Positions 10,827-23,930 of a DNA stretch of 64,000 nucleotides are shown here, piece after piece (within the stretch, counting starts at the first letter, position 1; every line of letters begins with the position of its first letter). Location: contig CM032133.1 in assembly GCA_018894105.1 (NCBI GenBank), positions 11,236,501 to 11,300,500 on the forward strand. Reading direction: 5' to 3'. A program made the translations under genes and the position numbers. Under the pieces are notes generated by a model, which made no database searches, had not been told where the DNA came from, and saw only the letters and a program-made list of their open reading frames with translations. The DNA is from Jacaranda mimosifolia. Taxonomy: Eukaryota; Streptophyta; Magnoliopsida; Lamiales; Bignoniaceae.

Positions 10827-13561
10827 ATTATAACTAAAATTTTATATTGAATTTATAAAAAAGTATAGCTTAATATCTCAATGAATTTTTATCTCATAAG
10901 ATAAATTTGAAATATGCATAATCACATAATTTTTACCTCAACGTATATGTTTAAAACTAAAAAGGTATTTAATCGAATTTTTATTTTGACTAAATTTTCT
11001 CGATTACTTTGGATAAAAAGAATGATTATTTGTGTATGTTTTATATTTGAATTATATACATAATGTTGCTTGAAAATAGATTTAGGGTCTTTTTCAGAAG
11101 TTGGCAGAATTTAGAGTTCTTTTTCTTTGGAATGCGGTGCAAAGAATTCTTAATTCTCAACTTTTTGCAAAATGATTTCCATGCTCAATTTCTCTTTGGA
11201 GTTTAATATTTTTCTAGTCTTTTTTCTTAGTGGATTTTGGCTCATTAGGGTTTTGAAGTCCTCTTTGGTGGGCTTGATCAATCGGGCTCTCTAGCATTTT
11301 TATTTATTTATTCACTTAATCAGCTTAGTCTTTTTAGTTTGTTTTTATTTTTTGCCCACTAAGGATCACTTAATTTGTCATATCATCAAGCCCTTTTGAA
11401 AATGATATGAAGTCAAATTTTAATTTTTATCTTGCCTTAATTTGTTAAAATAAGATGAACAATTAATATTTTTGTGTTTATCATGTTTTCAGAGTGAATT
11501 GTTTGGAAGTAAGACTAAATTCAAGTTAGAATCTAGGTTGAGTCAGAACTCATTGAAATGAGGGGGGAGTGGTGGTGAGAGCACTATAAATAAATAACAG
11601 TCAGTTGTCCCGGGGGCAGTCGAGCTATGCACCCAAGCTAGGCACTTGCCAACTACTTGGTTTATTTTGGGCTCTCAATCTAGGTGTTTGACATTCTTAT
11701 CTGGTGTCGGGTGCTGTTTCCAGTCATTCAAGGTTTTGTTTAACATTTTTCATATACATATTCTTTTTTGAGAGCACATCCATTAGTTTTCTTAATTGAA
11801 GGAATCGTCTTTGTGCCGTATAATGGCAAAAATAACATTATTTCATAGGGGAATTACAAAAAATTCTTAAGAATAAAGTTTGTGTCACAGAGGATATTGC
11901 TCACGTTCATCAAGAGATCCCACTCTGCAAATAACTTAGATTTTATTTGGATGTTCCGTGCTAGGTAGGTCCTTTAATATTGTTAATATGGATTATGGTC
12001 TTATCAATTACTCTCACTTTCTTTAGAGACTGCTTTGTTCATAAGGCGTTTGGATGGACTTTGTTGAGTTTTAGGTCTCGAAAGGTGTTTCTTGATATCA
12101 CAGGGGGTAAGTTCTGAATGACTTAGAAGTATACTAACTTCACTTTATGTAATAAACATTTTAAGATCTTGTAATAACTAAGTGTGGGTTGGACATTAAT
12201 GTATAGGCTTATGTGTCACAATGAGGTTGAAGCGTGTCTTGTTCGCATTTAGTATAGAAGATCTTTTCATGGAATTCTTATATCGATGATCCTTTAGGAT
12301 TGTTGGTGGAGTTTTAAGTTCTTCGAAGTACTTAAGCATTCTATCAAACTTGTGAGGTTATCTCTATAGCCAAGATAAATTCTCAAGATAACTTGTTATC
12401 TTTTACTTTGGGCATCTATGAGGCGGGCGTCTCTACACCAGAGGTCGTGGTTAGGTTAATCTTTTTTCTATTATGGGGTTATCTTTCTTTCAATGTTGTC
12501 CCGTTTTCTTGATTCATGAACTCTTATTTGGTATTGGCATTTCTATATTGTGCATTTACTCCAGAGGAGTTAGATCTTGAGGGAAGTTAGGTTATTTCCT
12601 TTGGCAAGTTAGAAATTGTGGGCTATGTATGTTGGGGCTTAGCGATTTTAGTTTGGCAGTCCTACTTTTGTGAATTACTTAGCATATTTGGTGGAAGATC
12701 ATACTCCAAAGATTGTTCACATACTAAGTTATTTCAGGAACCCTTTGGGTCCCTCATAAAGGTTCCTTTTAGGGACCTCTTGGGATATACCGCTGCATTG
12801 CATCGTTTTGCAGAAATTTTGGAGGTCTTATTATGAATATGTCATTTTGTGTACCAACGTTTTTTCCAATAGACGTATTTATAATCTCACTGTAAGAGGT
12901 GTTTTGTTGGAGAGCCTTTTTGAGGAGTCTTATAGCAATCATGGTTTTTGCGAGCCCCTTTATTTCTCCTTAGATGATTAAGTATAGGCCTGATGTAGGG
13001 TGAAGTCTCTATATCCTAGTATATAAGACTTTATATCACTGTTGTGAGGATTTGAGTGTTGTCGTATTCTTTTTAGTACTAAGTCATTTATAAGACTTAT
13101 CCTTAATGATTTTCCTTACTTTTGCAAGATCATTTACACATCATTGTGTGCTTGCACTTTTTACTTTTTGCTATGGCTACCCGCTTGGGGCAGTCATCTT
13201 GGCTCGGGCATCCGGTCTTTGGAATGCCTAGGTGCATAGTCTCTAGAGGCTTGGGTGCCCGCTGGGGGCCTAATCTTTGGATTCCTCAAATGTTTGCTAT
13301 GTTCATTTGCTTAGGATGTAGCCATTCGGGTGTTGACTAGTAGCTCTGACGGTTTGCTCTTGTGAGTAACTTAAAAAAACTATTTAGATGAAGTTGCGTT
13401 GCATGACTTAATTAATGCATTCAGTATAAGTTTGTGTCTTTGTGAAAACTTGTAGAACTCCTTTATTTAGAACTACTTTGCATTTTTGCTTTTGCATGAG
13501 TAATCTGATAACTCATTCTTAGTTTTGTTTTCTCTTCATAAGGCCAAGTATTGGCCCAAAT
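10827..13561. other. Unassigned sequence between two gypsy LTRs
   Basis: 2.7 kb with no recognised protein, terminal repeat or copy elsewhere in the window. Two frames of about 72 codons (12618-12836 and 13122-13340, plus) have no recognisable motif and are likely chance. A somewhat GC-richer stretch lies at 13150-13330, and ACTATAAATAAATAAC at about 11582 resembles a TATA box. It may be an old element or the original host DNA; I cannot tell which. Confidence 0.4.
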
Positions 13562-16182
13562 TGTAACACCCCAAAATTTGAAAATCATAAGATTAAAATA
13601 GGAAAAGGATTTGATTGTCTAAAATTATAAAACTTAGGGGGTTAATGTGAGAGGATTAAAAGTTTAAAGCCTTTAAGATAAATTAGTTTGGACTTAATTG
13701 ATTGAAATTAAGAATTTTAGGGGCAAATGTGTAAAAATAAAACTTTAAAGGGGCCGAATTAAAGTTCAGGGGTGAAATTGTAAGGTGGTTAAAACTTTGA
13801 GGGCCTAATTGAAGGCGGTTAAAGAAAGCTGGGGTCAAATTGAAAGACTAGGGAAAATATTTCTATATATATAATTAGGACAAAACTTAATCAAAATTTC
13901 AAAAGATGACCCAATCTCTCCCAAGCTCAGTTTTGTTTTGTTTTGTTCTAGCTCACAACCAAAAACTAAAACCGTAGTTAGATTTCTCTCATCACGAAGA
14001 ACACATCCATACCAAATACCAACCAAACCGATGGCGATTTCATCAAAAAAATCAAAGGCAGTGGAGGTGGCGAGTTGTTGACTTTCGATGGCTAAAACGG
14101 GGATTTCTTTGGTAGGGTTTGACGAACTCGATGTGAGGAGCACGGTGGCATGCCCAATTGCTAGTTTCAATGATCGATGGTGGAGTAATTGAGGCGACAT
14201 GACATCGATGATTTTTACCCAATTAACCTATAAGGAGGTGGCGAATTGGGAAATTGCTTGAGGGTTTTTACTAGGCTCGTTGAGGCGCATCTACCAGTGG
14301 TGTTGGTTTTCATCTTCGACGGCGACAATGTGGGGGCTAGCGGCAGCGCTTTAGCGACTTTTTGGTAGGAGGCTTATCTTTTGATTTCAATCTGGACTAC
14401 TCTTAGTCGGAAATTGGATCTATATTCGAACTAATTTAGGTAATATGACTTAAAAATGAATTTAATTCAGTTGAAATATTTGATTTGGGTATGACTTTAG
14501 CTTGCAGTTGATGTGGCGCGGGGTAAGGGTGATAGTTTATAATCCAAGTAAATCAAAGTAGTTGGGTTACAGTTGGATTTAACGGGGAGAAAGCTTTATA
14601 ATTAAAAAGCAACTAAAAATCTAGATTATAATGGGTTAAGCAAAGTATTTCTAGTTCACAATTTGGGACTTGATAAAATGAGATAATGTAAATAAAGTAT
14701 AAGTAGGCTTAAGTTCAGATGATTAAATTACAAAGCTATCTAGGTGAGCATCAATTGTGGGATTTGGGATGTAACTGTACTTAGGATAAAGGGGTTTAAC
14801 AATACCATTTCAAATTAGTAATTGACTGGGTATAAACTTATGGGCTATGATACTGAGTTAATAATATTTCAGCTTTCCTCATACTATATTTTGCATAACT
14901 AGGTCATAAGAGGATGAGCTATTGAACTCACTGAGGAAAGCTCTATCATTTGATACTTTCCAGGTGAGTTTATACTCGATAGTACAAGATTTTTTTGCTG
15001 GGGAAAGAACATATATACTTGTTGATATGTCCTTGTCGCTTGATTCCTTTTAATAAACATGTTAAGAAATTTACCAAACATAGTCACTTTATGCTGATTG
15101 TGGTTCTTATTGAACTTTATTTACATCGTTTTACCTAAAATTGGCGATCTTGTTGGGAAAACTGAAAAGGAATTTCCAAATATGTGTTCTATTAGAGACA
15201 TGACTATTGGCTTGAAACAAGTTTGATATAAATTGCTTGATTACTTGTTTGTTATGGTAAATCGGAATGTTAATTGAAATGTTGTTGGACATGTTACATG
15301 ATATACATGAATACAGTTGATACCTTTGGGGGTGGGCCTTAGGATCGGCTTCAAAAGATGACCGGGCAGAACAGACTGACGGTGGCTGGTCTTTCGACTG
15401 ATAACAAGCTGTATATATAATCTTATCTCATAGGCAGCTGCAGGTAGTTGTCTATGAGCTGGATAAAGCATACGGCAAGCCATGCCTAATGATTGATTGG
15501 CTGTCCGAGCCGATCACTCAAAAATTGCAGGGATAAGGATTTTCGTATTTTTGAAAGTGGAGTGACAAGGTAAGAGAACCACCATTAACAAGATTATATA
15601 AGTGATTGGTATGCTTGATACTTGTGCTTTAAAACTTACATGTTTGACAAAAATCAAATGATTGTTCAAATGTCATGTCCCTGTGATCATATTTGAGATT
15701 TAAATCTCTGTAAAAAGGTAGTACGTTTTGTGAAGTCTCATCATTGGTATGAGATGGTGGTGAGATGGATGACTTGGAATTTTTATTGAAATTTCCTTTT
15801 ATAGTTTTTGAAAATTTTAGTACTTCTACTTGTTTCCTATATAATATTTGAGAAATTGTCACCCTATTGTTATTGTTGAGATATCTCACTAAGTTATTTG
15901 CACTTACATTGTTTTATTGTTATTTTATGTCCTTTAACCCAGATAAGAACGAGTGACCAAGATAAACTAACCTAGTTGACACATAAGGTAATGAAGGTGG
16001 TAGAAGTACTAAGTATGATTTATGATATTTCGATTCATAACTGAACCTCTGTTGGATGTCACTTGTGGAAATTAGATACTTTTAATTTTGAGAATTTTTT
16101 TTTTTTGTTATTCGAAAAACTTGTGGTCTAGAATGGGTAGCACCTCAGATGGCAGTAGGAGCTTCCCGATCGGGGCACTACA
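13562..16182 (+). mobile_element. Gypsy LTR of 2.6 kb (plus strand), 5' LTR
   Basis: Starts TGTAACACCCC at 13562, ends GGGGCACTACA at 16182, and is followed 3 bp later by a primer-binding site, so it is a 5' LTR. The end is shared with the LTR that stops at 4491. It contains a GC-richer part (about 13980-14400) and AT-rich remainder. Minus-strand frames inside it (such as 13835-14200) have no recognisable domain. The rest of the element is lost: after about 220 bp of leader a copia LTR begins at 16401. Confidence 0.8.
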
Positions 16183-16400
16183 GGGTGGTATCAAAGCTTG
16201 GGTTTGAAAACCTGAGCTATGCTAGGATATAATCCTCAGAACATGAAAGTTTTAGGTTAGTGGAGATTAAGCATGACTCTGGAATTTGACCAGGACAAGG
16301 ATTTTTAGGGTAATGTTCGATTCGGAGGACGTGAAAGGTTATGGTTGGGCAGCCGACTAATGTATAATCCACCACTCCTATGGTATCAAGAATATGACTT
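16183..16400 (+). mobile_element. Gypsy primer-binding site and truncated leader
   Basis: TGGTATCAAAGC at 16186-16197 is a one-base variant of the initiator-tRNA primer-binding site. The following 200 bp match the leader seen on the minus strand at 6222-7340. The leader is broken at 16400 by a copia LTR, and its continuation is not seen elsewhere in the window. Confidence 0.75.
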
Positions 16401-18096
16401 TGAAGGCAAGTAAAGCACTACGATCCAATAATAAAACTTCAAAAGTTAAATTAACTTGTGCTTTACAAGCAAACAAGGATCTAAACATGCTTAGGATTCA
16501 GATTTCGATGGAGAGTTACCTTGATTAGCAAAATCCAAAGGAAGGATGAAGAACTTTTCTTCAATCCAGAATCTCTCAAACAGTGGCGCAACTGGAAGGA
16601 TGCAACTTTTGCATGATTCAAATATCTCTAAAAAATCTAGAAACATTCCAATAGATCCTCAACTCTTTGATGAAGCTAATGTGAAAATTTCAGATCAAAA
16701 ATCCTTCTGGATCTCTTGGAAAAAATTCGCCATGTTACTGCCTTGACTGGTGGATCTTCAAGGCACAACAATCCTATTGTTGTGTCTCTATCAATATGAT
16801 CCACACACCAATGATTTTTCCAATTTCTCCTCAATATTAGCTAGAGATAGAGAGGAGAAATGAGATCTTGAGGGCCGATTTAGGGGTTGGAGAAGAAGAG
16901 GGAAGTGGAGTTTCAACTCACAAGGCAACACTTTGAAGGAGGGAAAATGTGAGAATCTAATTCTTCACATGGACTGTGATATGGCTGCCCAGTCTCACCT
17001 CTATATCTATATATATAGGGAGGATGGTGGGCAAATTCAATTCAAATTTGAGTTTTGTGTGCATTTCAATTACATTTGAAATCTAATTTCAAATTAATTA
17101 AAATGAACCTTTCATTTGAATTTTTCTTCCAAAATTTATTCTTCTCATTAATTAAATTAAACACTTTAATTTAATTAATTTAATCCTTGATTTAATTATT
17201 AAGTCAATTTGCTTAACTCTTAAAACTAAGAATTATTAACTTAACTCTTTAAGTTAACTTGACCTATTAATGGTTATGTGGCACCAAATAATTAACTCCT
17301 TAATTATTGGCCTAATTTAACTCTTAAATTATCTGATCAATTTAACAATTAAATTAATAAAGCCAAAATTGATCTCAATTTTCGGTCACCCCAAAATCGG
17401 TCATAGAGAGTAAGTTTCTAACACTTAGAAAAATTCATCCATCATTTAGGAAATGCAATTGGCTTTTGTGTGTGACCCGATAGGTTGTACCATTCATGGG
17501 ACATGGACTCACAACTCCTTGTGACTTTTGAATATCATATATTCTTTTTAGTTTAAACTTCTTCAAACTAATCGACTCAATTCAATTAATCTCCATTAAT
17601 TGAATAGTACCCAATCTTCATGGTCGATATCCAATATCAAGCCCATGGAGCCCAACTAATTAGCCGAAATGAATGCTTTTGAAGAACCATTATAACTCTA
17701 CGTGTACCATGCAAATACGGTCCTTCCATCTTCTATCTCCCAAAAGAGGCCTAGGGAAAGATATTTGTCGGTTCCTTAATAGCCTCAATGCTATGTCTCT
17801 ATTCCTAATGTTCAATTCCACTTTTTGAACTCATCTTTGGAAAACACATTTTCTAAATTGTCATACTACCTTGTGCAAGGATTTCTTGGAATCAATCATT
17901 ACAAAATACATAAAATATGTACTCGCCCTTCACAAAGACGAGGAGTCAGATTCCACCTTGGATCTCACAAACCTCCCTGTCTAAGTAGCTCATGCCCAAT
18001 CACCACCTGAATAGCTAGCTAAGTGACCAAGGAAGAGTTAAAGCATGAGGACCTAAACACAAGGTCAACATGGATCCTCAGGTCAAATGACTAATT
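16401..18096 (-). mobile_element. Copia LTR, minus strand, left arm of a head-to-head palindrome
   Basis: The plus strand starts TGAAGGCAAGTAAAGCACTA, the reverse complement of the copia LTR end seen at 62757. It runs through the TATA region (about 16998-17020) and the inverted-repeat zone (about 17100-17400). It stops at about 18096, lacking roughly the first 500 bp of the LTR. The left flank is gypsy leader and the right neighbour is the same family in opposite orientation. The frame at 17825-18010 is LTR sequence. Confidence 0.8.
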
Positions 18097-19927
18097 TGGT
18101 AACCTTGTGTTTAGGTCTTCATACTTTGAATCCTTTTTGGCCATTTATCGGGTCATTCGGGTTGAGGTTGGGCATGAGCTACTTAGATATGGAGGTTTAT
18201 GAGATCCACGATGGAATCCGACTCATTATCTTTATGAAGGATGAGTGCATCTCCTTTGTACTCTATAATTATTGATTCCAAGAAATCCTTGTGCATGGTA
18301 GTATGACAATTTGGAAAAGGAGTTTTCCAAATAAGAGATCATAAAGTGGAATCGGACATTGAGAATAGAAACATAGTATCGAGGCTATTGGGGAACTGGC
18401 AAATATATTGCCCTAGGCCTCTTTCAGGAGATAGGAGATGGAAGGACCATATTTGTATGGTGCGTATAGAGCTATAATAGTTCTCCAAAAGCATTTATTT
18501 CGGCCAATTTTTTGGGCTTCATGGGCTTGAGAGGTTGGACATCGACCATGGAGATTGGGTATTCTTCAATTAATAGAGATTAGTTGAATTGAGTCGATTA
18601 GCTTAAAGGAGTTTAAACTAAAATGAATATATGATATTCAAAAGTCACAAGGAGTTGTGAGCCCATGTCCAATGAATGGTAGAACCTATCGGGTCACACA
18701 CAAAAACCAATTGCATTTCCTAATAGATGGAGGAATTTATCTGAGTTGTGAGCTCATGTCCAATGAATGGTAGGACCTATCGGGTCACACACAAAAGCCA
18801 ATTGTATTTCCTAATAGATGGTGGAATTTTTCTGAGTGTTAGGAAATTCACTCCTAGTGACCAATTTTAAGGGTGATCGAAAATAGAGGTCAACTTTAGC
18901 TTGATTAATTTAATTGTTAAATTGAACAACTAATTTAAGGAGTTAAATTAGACCAATAATTAAGGAGTTAATTATATAGTGCCACATGGCCATCAATTGG
19001 CCAACTTAAGGAGTTAAGTTAACAATTCTTAGCTTAAAGAGTTAAGCTAATTGACTTAAGAGTTAAGTCAAGGATTAATTAATTAAATTAAAGTGTTTAA
19101 TTTAATTAGTGAGAGGAATCTATATTGGAGGGAAAAATTTAATGAAAGGTCTATTTGGTGTGCATTTTAATTAATTTGAAACTATATTCCAAATATAATT
19201 CAAATGCACACAAATTTCAAATTTGATTTGAATTTTGCCAACTTGCAAGCAAATGGGCGGCCCCCAGCTTGAGGAAGGTATGGTGCCACCATAGCATCAC
19301 ACCATCCTCCCTCTGTATATAGATATAGAGGTAAGGGTGGCCGGCACTATGCAATCCATATGAAGAATTAAATTATCACATTTTCCCTTTCTTCAAGTGT
19401 TGCCTCATGAGTTGAAGCTCCACTTCCTCTTCTTCTCCGACCCCAAAATTGACCATCTACCTCTCATTTCTCCTCTCTATCTCTAGCTAATATTGATGAG
19501 AAATTGGAAATAGCGTTGGTGTGTGGATCATATTGATAGTGGCAAGATAATGGGATTGCTGTGCCTTTGGAGATCTACTAGTCAGAGCAGTCACTTAGCG
19601 ATTTTATTCCAGGAGATCCAGAAGAATTTTTGATTTGAAATTTTCACAGTAGGTTTTTCAAAGAGTTAAGTAGCTTTCGGAATATTTTTAGATTTTTGGA
19701 AGCTTTAGGATTGGGCAAAAGTTGCTCTAAATCTACTGTGCCGCTATTTGATAGTTTCTAAATTGAAGAAGAGTTCTTCATCTCTCTTTTGAATTTTGCT
19801 AATCGAGGTAACTCTCCATCCAAACCCAAATCCTAAGCATGTTTTGATCCTTGTTTGCTTGTGGAGCACTAGTTAAATTGAGCTTTTGAAGTTTTATTGT
19901 TGGATCCTAGTGCATCACTTGCTTTCG
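18097..19927 (+). mobile_element. Copia LTR, plus strand, right arm of the palindrome
   Basis: Begins inside the LTR at TGGTAACCTTGTGTTTAGG and ends with CACTTGCTTTCG at 19927. It mirrors 16401-18068 with a centre of only about 30 bp. Its first 450-500 bp are missing, symmetrically with the left arm. It ends directly against a reverse LTR fragment (19928). About 18650-18850 carries a short local duplication of GAGC(C/T)CATGTCCAATGAATGG. Confidence 0.8.
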
Positions 19928-20270
19928 TATCTCTATGGAATTGCTCATGGAATGGAGCAACATCCAACCGTTAGATTTATGCATTGTTAGTGCAAGTCTA
20001 TCCGGATCTTAGATGCCCTATCTCATAAGATCCTATGACTTGGAAGATTTAAGATCACGACCATGTAAGACTTATTCCATGATCACCACTCAGTCAGTGA
20101 CCAAGTCCCGTAGTCTTGTGTGATCTAAGGGCGTGAACCAAATGTCAGTGAAGTAATAATGAGCATAAGATGAAGATGGCCATATTATGAATATCATTCA
20201 ACCAATATTTTGTCACAAGTAAAATAGTTTACAATGCCAATCAAATTAGCTTGCGAGGCACAATTCCAAT
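19928..20270 (-). mobile_element. First ~340 bp of a copia LTR, minus strand
   Basis: The reverse complement of the LTR start. The plus strand ends GGCACAATTCCAATA at 20270, a decayed form of the LTR beginning TGTTGGAATAGTGCC. It abuts a plus-strand LTR end on the left and the leader of C0 on the right. The same arrangement, broken at nearly the same LTR position, recurs at 62757/62758. Confidence 0.75.
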
Positions 20271-20495
20271 ATATTTGTGGATATCTCATGAATCGTGGGC
20301 CCACAAGTCCTTTTGGGCCTTGATTCTCACTAGAAAATAAGATTTCCCAAATTCTTCTAATGGGTGAGGAATTTGATAAAATGGTGAGAAAGAAATATGC
20401 TTTAAAGTCTATGAACATGTTTTCAATATCAATATTCAATCACATGCTAATACTCTCTTTTTCGCCTTTGTAGAATTTTGAAATCTCAAAACAAA
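20271..20495 (+). mobile_element. Distal leader of copia element C0
   Basis: This untranslated stretch before gag is homologous to the leader of C1 read on the minus strand at 27655-27870 (shared words include GATTCTCA and GAACATG). The 5' LTR, primer-binding site and proximal leader of C0 are not present, so C0 is truncated at its 5' end. Confidence 0.7.
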
Positions 20496-21728
20496 ATGAC
20501 TAAGAATCCACTCCATATTATTATGGAAACTAATAACTCCTCAACCCTAACTTTCATGATTAGCTTAGAAACCTCAAAAATTTTCTTGATTCTGAAAGGA
20601 GGATGTATGTGCTTAATCAAAATCTACCAGACAGCATTGGCGATGATGCTGACAATAAGACATGTGAAATATTCACGAAGTGGGTAGATGATGATCTGCA
20701 GACAAGTTCCCTTATGATGGCTTATATGTCCAATGAGCTCCAGAAGTCTCAAGAGCACATGAAAACTGCTTACGAGATTCACTTGCACCTGCAAGAGTTG
20801 TACGACATGCAAACTAGACAGGATAGGTTCTCATTGTCTAAGGAGCTCTTCTAGACTAGAATGAATAATGGCTCAAGTGTCTATGACCATGGCATTAAAA
20901 TCATTGGTCTCATTGAGAAGCTTGGTAAATTTGACACAGTCATAGACAACGAACTTTATGAGGATTTGATCCTTCAATCATTACCTAGCTCATTTGACCA
21001 ATCATTATGAACTTCAACATGTCGAAGTAAGAAGTAACGATTAATGAGTTGGTCAATATGTTGGTGACCACCGAGGCAATAATGAAGAAAGGCAAGCTTC
21101 TTATGATTGCTTCTACATCTAAGTTTAAGGGCTGTAGGGGTACCAGAAAGGGAGACAAAAGAATGAAGAATTCTTCCTCTAAGGGAAAGTAACCTTTGAA
21201 AGGTTTAGGAGGAGTTAAGAAAAAGAAAAAGGTGAAAGCCGATGTTACTTGTTTCTATTGTGGTGAGAAAGGCCATTGGAAGAGAAATGATAAGGAGTAT
21301 CTTGCAACCCTTGAGAAGGGTATGCATATTATTGAAGTGTACTTAACAACAAACTCTTCCCATGGGTATTTGAAACCCATTGTGGTTCTCACCTTTATAA
21401 TTCGTTATAAAAGAAGAAGTCTTAATGATGGGGATATGATCCTACGTTTATGCAATTGAGCATACGTTGCAGCCATAGTCGAAGGCATTATCAAGTTAGA
21501 CTTGGGGAATTCCTATATGTATGTGATCCTTGCTATTATGTACCACATCTTGTTAAGAACATTATTTTTATTCCTCTTTGGGATAATGAAGGATATGATT
21601 ATTCTATATCTAATGGGAATTTGAAGGTATTAAATAATGATTCTTTAATTGCACAAGGTACATTATATAATGGATTGTACATTTTGGATTCTCAACCATC
21701 ATTATTGCACATTCAACAAAGTAAAAGA
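20496..21728 (+). pseudogene. C0 gag, zinc knuckle and start of protease, broken
   Basis: This encodes the remains of a Ty1/copia capsid protein and the start of the protease region. Translation begins at ATG 20496 (MTKNPLHIIMETN), matching the C1 gag start MAKNPLTIILETN. The frame shifts near 20590, continues as YVLNQNLPDSIGDDADN and LMMAYMSNELQKSQEHMK, then meets a stop at 20854 and others near 21008. The zinc knuckle CFYCGEKGHWKRND (about 21250-21291) has lost its last cysteine (Asp instead). Protease-side remnants run to about 21720 (DLGNSYMY, NGLYILDSQPS). The reading stops at 21728, where C1 is inserted, and resumes collinearly at 40455. Confidence 0.8.
21724..21728. repeat. Left target-site duplication of C1 (AAAGA)
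   Basis: AAAGA precedes the LTR edge at 21729, and identical AAAGA follows the other edge at 40450-40454. A perfect 5-bp duplication is the expected size for Ty1/copia integration. Confidence 0.85.
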
Positions 21729-23915
21729 TGAAAGATGATGTAAGCCAAGGATCTAATAATTAACACTTAAAAACTGAACTCTAACTTGATTTACACATCC
21801 ACAAGGATCTCTTTCATACTATTAAACTGTATTAAAGTCAGAAATTACCTCAAAAACAAATTCCAACCAAAATGAAGAAGACGAGCTAGATCTCTCCAAC
21901 ACAGTCTCCTCATGGTGCAGCAGAGGGTGAGCAACTTTTGTCCTGCCAAATCACCTCAGAATTAAGTGAAACTTGAACCAAAATAACATCAATGCCTTGA
22001 TGTATCTCCAGTAAAAATTTCAGCCCAAAATGGTTTCAGAAAGACCTCCAATGGACGCTCCAAAATTACTGCCCAAACAGAAGATCTCCCAAAGCTTAGC
22101 AATCCAAATGTTTTGCCTCTAATGATAAGATCCACACACCAATTGGGCAATCCAATTTCTCATGAAGGCCAAAAATGTAGGAAGGGTGAGGTCAAGAAAA
22201 AATGAGAAGCCTCAATACATGAGAGAATCACAAGAATTTGAGGGAAATAAAGAATCTAACAATTCGATCAAATGCTTGCATTTACATGTGTGTGGCCACC
22301 CCCTCCTATGTCCATATACAGAGGGAGTATGGTGTGATGCCAAGGTGGTATCACACCTTCCTCAAGGTGGGTGCCAACTTGCATGAAAGTGGCATATGCA
22401 TTTTGTGTGCATTTTAATTTTGTTTGGAATCTTCATTTGATCTCATGAAAAGTCAACCAAATAAATTCTAATGCCACACCAAATGAACTCTTCATTAGAA
22501 TTTTCCCTCCAAAATTATTATTCACTTTAATTAAATTAAACAATTTAATTTAATTAAACTTTGACTTAACCATTAAGTTAACTAACTTAACTCTTTCAGC
22601 TAGTAATTGTTAACCTAACTCTTTAAGTTAACTTGATGAATTGATGGTCATGCGCACCAATTAAATTAACCATTAATTTGATTAGTCTAATTTAACTCTT
22701 TAAATTATTTAGGTCAATTTAACAATTAAATTGATCAAGCCAAAATGACTAAAAAATTGCATCAATTGATTTCCTCTCATTTTTGGTCACCATGGAATTT
22801 TTCTAACATTTAGAAAATTCCCTTCATCAATTAGGATTTTCAATTGGATTTGGTGTGTAACCCATTAGGTTTTACCATTCATTGTACATGGACTCACAAC
22901 TCTTGTGACTTTACAATATCAAATATTCACTTTAGTTTAAACTCCTTTAAACTAATCGACTAAATTTAATTAATTTCTATTAATTGAAGAGTACCGAATC
23001 TCCTTGGTCGATGTCCAACTTCAAGCCCATGGAGCCCAACAATTGGCCAAATGAATGCTTTTGGTGAACCATTCTAGCTTTACACGTACCATGCAAATAC
23101 GGTCCTTACGTCTCCTATCTACAAGAAAGAGGCCTAAGGAAAAATATTTGTCGGATCCCTAATAGCCTCAACACTATGTATCTATTCTCAATGTTCAATT
23201 TTAATTTATGACTTCATCTTTGGAAAACTCTTTTTCCAAATTGTCATATTGTTTTGTACAAGGACTCCTTAGAATCGATCATTATAGAACACATAGGAGA
23301 TACATTCGCTCTTCACAAAGACGAGGAGTTATCCCATCTTGGATCACATAAGCCTCTATGTCTAAGTAGATCATACCAACCTCAACCTGAACGGCCCGCT
23401 AAGTGGCCAAGGAAGAGTCAAAGCATGAGGAGCTAAACACAAGATTACAATGGATCCTCATGTTACAATGAATCCTCAGGTCAAAGGACTAATTATATAC
23501 ACAAATGTAAGCTAGAGAACTTGCCACTACCGGCATACCATAATAGCTACCTAGAGAATTCTCCGATTGGGCCTCCAGTACCTTATTTTCTAACAAGCAC
23601 CCACTAACATGCATCCATGTCGTACATGGCTTGCTGTTAGAATAGATCAATATCCAACCCTTGGATTATGCATCATTAGTTCAAGTCTATCCGAATCTTA
23701 GATCTCCTATCTCATACTAGGATATTTAAAATAAAGACTGCGTAAGACTTATTCTAGGATCACCACCTATTGCATGACCAAGTCCCATGGTCTTATGTGA
23801 TCTAAGGGCTTCAACAAAATCCTAGTGATGTAATGAATATCATTTAATCAAGATTGTCTCACAAGTAAAATAGTTTACATGCCAATCTCATTAGCTGCGG
23901 GGTGCTATTCCAACA
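21729..23915 (-). mobile_element. C1 3' LTR
   Basis: On the minus strand it starts TGTTGGAATAGCACCCCGCA at 23915 directly after the polypurine tract, and ends CATCTTTCA at 21729. Length is 2187 bp. It contains the near-TATA inverted repeat (about 22330-22352). The frame at 22162-22386 is LTR sequence, not a gene. Confidence 0.9.
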
Positions 23916-23930
23916 ATCTCCCACTTGCCC
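23916..23930 (-). promoter_or_regulatory. C1 polypurine tract
   Basis: Minus-strand GGGCAAGTGGGAGAT abuts the LTR start; the identical 15-mer precedes the C5 3' LTR (60506-60520). It primes plus-strand DNA synthesis. Confidence 0.9.

Noticed and set aside
12618..13340. Two plus-strand frames of about 72 codons in the unassigned block
   Set aside because: No recognisable motif, no splice-supported extension and no second copy, so I could not support a gene.
16396..20275. A target-site duplication around the reverse LTR pieces at 16401-20270
   Set aside because: The flanks GACTT and TATTT do not match, and they belong to different elements (gypsy leader and copia leader).
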